A DNA stretch of 64,000 nt from Saprospiraceae bacterium UBA3362 (GTDB lineage: Bacteria > Bacteroidota > Bacteroidia > Chitinophagales > Saprospiraceae), in assembly GCA_002360455.1 (NCBI GenBank), contig DEQQ01000070.1, forward strand, positions 34,970 through 98,969, read 5' to 3'. The notes under the pieces were generated by a model. The model worked only from the letters and a program-made list of their open reading frames with translations, was not told the origin of the DNA and did no database searches. This document shows, piece by piece, positions 61,510 to 64,000 of the stretch. Numbering within the stretch: the first letter of the stretch is position 1; the number at the start of each line of letters is the position of its first letter. Both the position numbers and the translations under genes were made by a program.

Positions 61510-62352
61510 TTAATAATCTCCTAATGTTTCTTCTAATTGATTTAAAGCAGCAGCACATTGCTCATCATTTGGAGCAATGCCATGCCATTTGTGTGAGCCC
61601 ATCATAAAGTCCACACCGGCACCCATTTGAGTTTTCATTAAGAGCACAATGGGTTTTGATTGATGTAATTTTGAGCTTGCTGTAGCCAGCATATCCACCA
61701 CAGTCTGCATATTATTCCCGTCCAATTCAAGAACATCCCAGCCGAAAGCTATCCATTTGGCCTTTAGATCACCAAGAGACATCACTTTATTGGTGGGTCC
61801 GTCAATCTGTTGCCCATTGTAATCAACGGCAACAATCAGATTATCCAATTTATAGTGGGCTGCAGCCAAAATAGCCTCCCAAATTTGGCCTTCCTGCAGT
61901 TCTCCATCTCCTGTCAATGCATAGATGATTCCGGGATCTGCATTCATCTTTTTTCCGAGAGCCGCTCCTAAGGCTACACTAAGACCCTGACCCAAACTTC
62001 CAGAAGCCACCCGAACACCCGGCAGATGCTCATGCGTCGTAGGATGACCCTGCAACCTTGAGTTGATTTCTCTAAAGGATTTTAACTCAGCAACCGGAAA
62101 ATATCCACTACGAGCTAAAACACTATAAAAAACAGGAGAAATATGACCATTGGATAGAAAAAAAAGATCCTCGCCTTCTCCTTTCATAGAAAAATCAGGT
62201 CGATGATTCATTTGATGGAAATACAATGCAGTGAGATAATCTGCACAGCCCAACGAACCGCCCGGATGTCCACTTTTTGCCATCCAAACCTGACGCACAA
62301 TATCGCGCCTTACCTGAGAAGCAATAGATTGAAGTTCTGCTACACTTTTCAT
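61510..62352 (-). CDS. tkt: Transketolase, N-terminal subunit (PP domain)
   Basis: A 280-residue polypeptide forming the ThDP diphosphate-binding half. Signatures are RRDIVRQVWMAKSGHPGGSL at the N-terminus, LFFLSNGHISPVFYSVLA, GVRVASGSLGQGLSVALGAA and ALTGDGELQEGQIWEA (the GDG motif) with VDYNGQQIDG (its distal N). Near the end, GSHKWHGIAPNDEQ contains the His used for phosphate-substrate binding. Split transketolases are common in archaea and many bacteria. It leads the two-gene unit, and a TACTTTTG box lies just upstream. Confidence 0.96.
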   Translation of the reverse strand: MKSVAELQSIASQVRRDIVRQVWMAKSGHPGGSLGCADYLTALYFHQMNHRPDFSMKGEGEDLFFLSNGHISPVFYSVLARSGYFPVAELKSFREINSRLQGHPTTHEHLPGVRVASGSLGQGLSVALGAALGKKMNADPGIIYALTGDGELQEGQIWEAILAAAHYKLDNLIVAVDYNGQQIDGPTNKVMSLGDLKAKWIAFGWDVLELDGNNMQTVVDMLATASSKLHQSKPIVLLMKTQMGAGVDFMMGSHKWHGIAPNDEQCAAALNQLEETLGDY

Positions 62353-62360
62353 AAGATACG

Positions 62361-62368
62361 CAAAAGTA
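62361..62368 (-). promoter_or_regulatory. -7 box for the transketolase operon
   Basis: The minus strand reads TACTTTTG, matching TAnnTTTG, 8 bases before the ATG. The mRNA leader would be very short. Confidence 0.45.
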
Positions 62369-62448
62369 ATGAAAAAGCAGATCTAATAATTTAAATTACA
62401 GTGCAGCTTTGACTAAAAATCTTTCTATAACCGTATAAGAAACCTGAT

Positions 62449-62532
62449 TTGGGCATGCCTCCGCTCCGCGGAGTCGGAGTCTTACAGGCTCGCTGTCGCT
62501 CGGTGCTTTGCACCAAGCCCTCCAGCCTCCTC
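62449..62532 (-). repeat. Dispersed palindromic intergenic repeat, copy B
   Basis: Inverted relative to copy A at 5859. The core (62473-62532) shares the hairpin CTCGGTGC-TTT-GCACCAAG with GGAGT and CTCC ends. A CTCCGCGGAG palindrome and a GGGCATGCC block extend it on the left. It lies between the divergent transketolase and flippase genes. Confidence 0.75.
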
Positions 62533-62636
62533 ATGCAGAATAGAGGATGTACATAGCGGCAACACCAAGTTCTATTTTATTTCATCAGAAAGCAGGTCGC
62601 AATTCAATTCAAAAGCCTATTTTTACCATCTTATTT

Positions 62637-64000
62637 GTGAAAAAAGAGTTCATAGTCAATATTGCGTTATTGCTGGCCATTAATTTTTTGGTCAAACCAT
62701 TTTATCTATTTTTTGTAGAGAAAAATATTCAACTCGAATTAAATAGAACTGATTTTGGAGTTTATCTGGCACTGTTTAATCTTACACTGATCCTGCAAGT
62801 TCTCAATGACTTTGGATTGCAAAATTACATTACAAGATATTTGAGCCAGAAAGAATCGCAGGACAAATCCGATTTGGCTCATTTTTTTGGCGTCAAGATT
62901 TTATTTGCTTTACTTTATTTCTCTGCTACACTTCTCATTGCTGTTTTCATCTTTGGATACACTGTAAATCTCAAGCTAATTCTTCATTTATCTTTCAATC
63001 AGATATTAATTAGTGCAATAGCATTTTTTAGAGCCTGTCTCGCAGGTAGCGGGTATTATCGTTTGGATAGTCGATTATCTTCTTTGGATAGATTATTATT
63101 GATTGTTTTTGGAATGAGTTTTTTGCATCTGCCTTCATTAAATCAACTGTTGACTGTAGAAGTTTTTGTTTGGATGCAAACCGGATCATTGCTCATTACG
63201 GCTCTTATTAGCTTGGCATTTGTTTTCAAAAAATTAGATATACAAGGAACATTGTTGTTCAGACAAACCGAGGTTCGGGAAATAATCTATGCATGTTGGC
63301 CATTTGCTTTGCTTTTTTTATTCAACGCAATGTATGCAAAACAAGATATGATTTTGTTGAGCAAATTTTCTTCAGACGGCGCAAAAACAGCAGATCTGTA
63401 TGCCTTTGCCATGAGGATATTTGATGCGTCTTCCATGTTGAGTTTGGCCTTTGGTTCACTTTGTTTGGGAATGTTCTCAAGATTGCAATCCAAACAAGAC
63501 CAACTGCAAAAACTGTTTTGGTTCTCCTATAAACTATTGATGTTTTTGAGCCTGTCAATGATCATTTTTATTGCTTTTTATTCTCCAGAAATAAACCATA
63601 TCATCAACAAGCAAGATCATGAAGTTCTAAACCAATCATTGAGCGTGCTGTGTATCGCCTTTGTTTTTGCAGCTCCGACCTATCTTTACGGAGCATTATT
63701 TCAGGCTGAGTTGAGAGAAAAACAATTGGTAATGATTTATCTTGTTTGTGCTGTTTTCAATCTGATCGCTAATCTGATTTTTATACCGTCCTATGGAATG
63801 TTGGCCAGTGCAATAATCAATTTGATGACCCAAATGATCTGCCTTGGTTTGCAAATTTTATTTTCAGGAAAACAGTATTTCAGCTCAGCTTTTGGATTGA
63901 GATTGATCTTATTATTTTCTGTATTATCATTTTCAGCTTATGGGCTACACCGTTATTGTTCATCTTTCATTCTTTCTTTATTGATTTGGTCTATTTTAAT
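62637..64000 (+). CDS. Polysaccharide flippase-like membrane protein (3' end cut by window edge)
   Basis: An open frame of about 454 codons runs to the right edge without a stop. It is a polytopic membrane protein with at least 11 hydrophobic segments in the pattern of the MOP/Wzx flippase superfamily: IALLLAINFLVKPFYLFFVE, FGVYLALFNLTLILQVLNDFGLQNYITRYL (the usual second segment), then MRIFDASSMLSLAFGSLCLGMF and AAPTYLYGALFQAEL in the second half. The likely start is GTG (reading MKKEFIVNIALLLAINF). There is no ATG near. Members move lipid-linked oligosaccharides across the inner membrane. It may be the edge of a surface-glycan locus. Confidence 0.85.
   Translation, partial: MKKEFIVNIALLLAINFLVKPFYLFFVEKNIQLELNRTDFGVYLALFNLTLILQVLNDFGLQNYITRYLSQKESQDKSDLAHFFGVKILFALLYFSATLLIAVFIFGYTVNLKLILHLSFNQILISAIAFFRACLAGSGYYRLDSRLSSLDRLLLIVFGMSFLHLPSLNQLLTVEVFVWMQTGSLLITALISLAFVFKKLDIQGTLLFRQTEVREIIYACWPFALLFLFNAMYAKQDMILLSKFSSDGAKTADLYAFAMRIFDASSMLSLAFGSLCLGMFSRLQSKQDQLQKLFWFSYKLLMFLSLSMIIFIAFYSPEINHIINKQDHEVLNQSLSVLCIAFVFAAPTYLYGALFQAELREKQLVMIYLVCAVFNLIANLIFIPSYGMLASAIINLMTQMICLGLQILFSGKQYFSSAFGLRLILLFSVLSFSAYGLHRYCSSFILSLLIWSIL

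Noticed and set aside
1..64000. Search by eye for tRNA genes, CRISPR arrays, insertion sequences and phage genes.
   Set aside because: No cloverleaf-like sequence with a TTCRA T-loop, no regularly spaced direct repeats and no transposase, integrase or structural phage motifs were seen. A tRNA or small RNA scan would still be worthwhile.

Overview
The window reads as a chromosomal segment of an AT-rich Bacteroidota bacterium, most likely from the Saprospiria/Chitinophagia side of the phylum. The evidence is internal: Bacteroidota-type promoters (TTTG about 19 bases ahead of TAnnTTTG), starts without Shine-Dalgarno sequences, type IX secretion C-terminal domains (types A and B), DUF1573, DUF3108, DUF4230 and PepSY-like proteins, a fused E1 alpha/beta 2-oxo acid dehydrogenase, a split transketolase, and short palindromic intergenic repeats. 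I see no rRNA, tRNA, CRISPR array, insertion sequence or prophage. The content is mainly housekeeping with a sizeable cell-envelope component.

Layout. 1-2.2 kb: a DUF5682 gene running off the left edge. 2.4-7.5 kb: a DUF1573 protein, the E1 fusion and cysS. 7.5-14.1 kb: a small outer-membrane-like protein, a TMTC-like membrane/TPR protein with dprA, an alkaline phosphatase, an NlpC/P60 lipoprotein and a polyprenol-phosphate mannosyltransferase-like enzyme. 14.2-20.8 kb: a minus-strand operon (flippase-like, DUF3108, DUF4230), ruvC and a 1158-residue outer-membrane protein. 20.8-25.7 kb: a glycosyltransferase, a membrane protein, an MsbA-like exporter, radC and a secreted coiled-coil protein. 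25.8-34.5 kb: a Nat-type ABC exporter with a glycosyltransferase and a DsbA/SpxH-like protein, a carboxypeptidase-regulatory-like protein, PhoD and PlsC family enzymes, and a T9SS cargo. 34.5-43.3 kb: htpG, an atypical SDR, a T9SS type B cargo, and the operon mutL-rhomboid-rhomboid-EEP. 43.7-52.2 kb: a sugar MFS transporter, prs, a thioredoxin-fold lipoprotein, a KirBac channel, the sodA-cutC pair, an ankyrin protein and recG. 52.6-64 kb: a GH2 protein with galK, two lipoproteins, mnmG, the two transketolase halves and a flippase running off the right edge.

Functional themes are DNA repair and recombination (dprA, ruvC, radC, mutL, recG), central carbon and nucleotide precursor metabolism (transketolase to prs, galK, the sugar transporter, E1), tRNA function (cysS, mnmG), and envelope building and secretion. 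No obvious new defence or mobile system is visible. The most interesting signals are a full-length LacZ-like GH2 lipoprotein whose catalytic positions are substituted, a second rhomboid lacking motif residues, an SDR without the Tyr/Lys pair, two families of palindromic intergenic repeats, and the DUF5682 gene, which may be the edge of a MoxR/VWA-type cluster.
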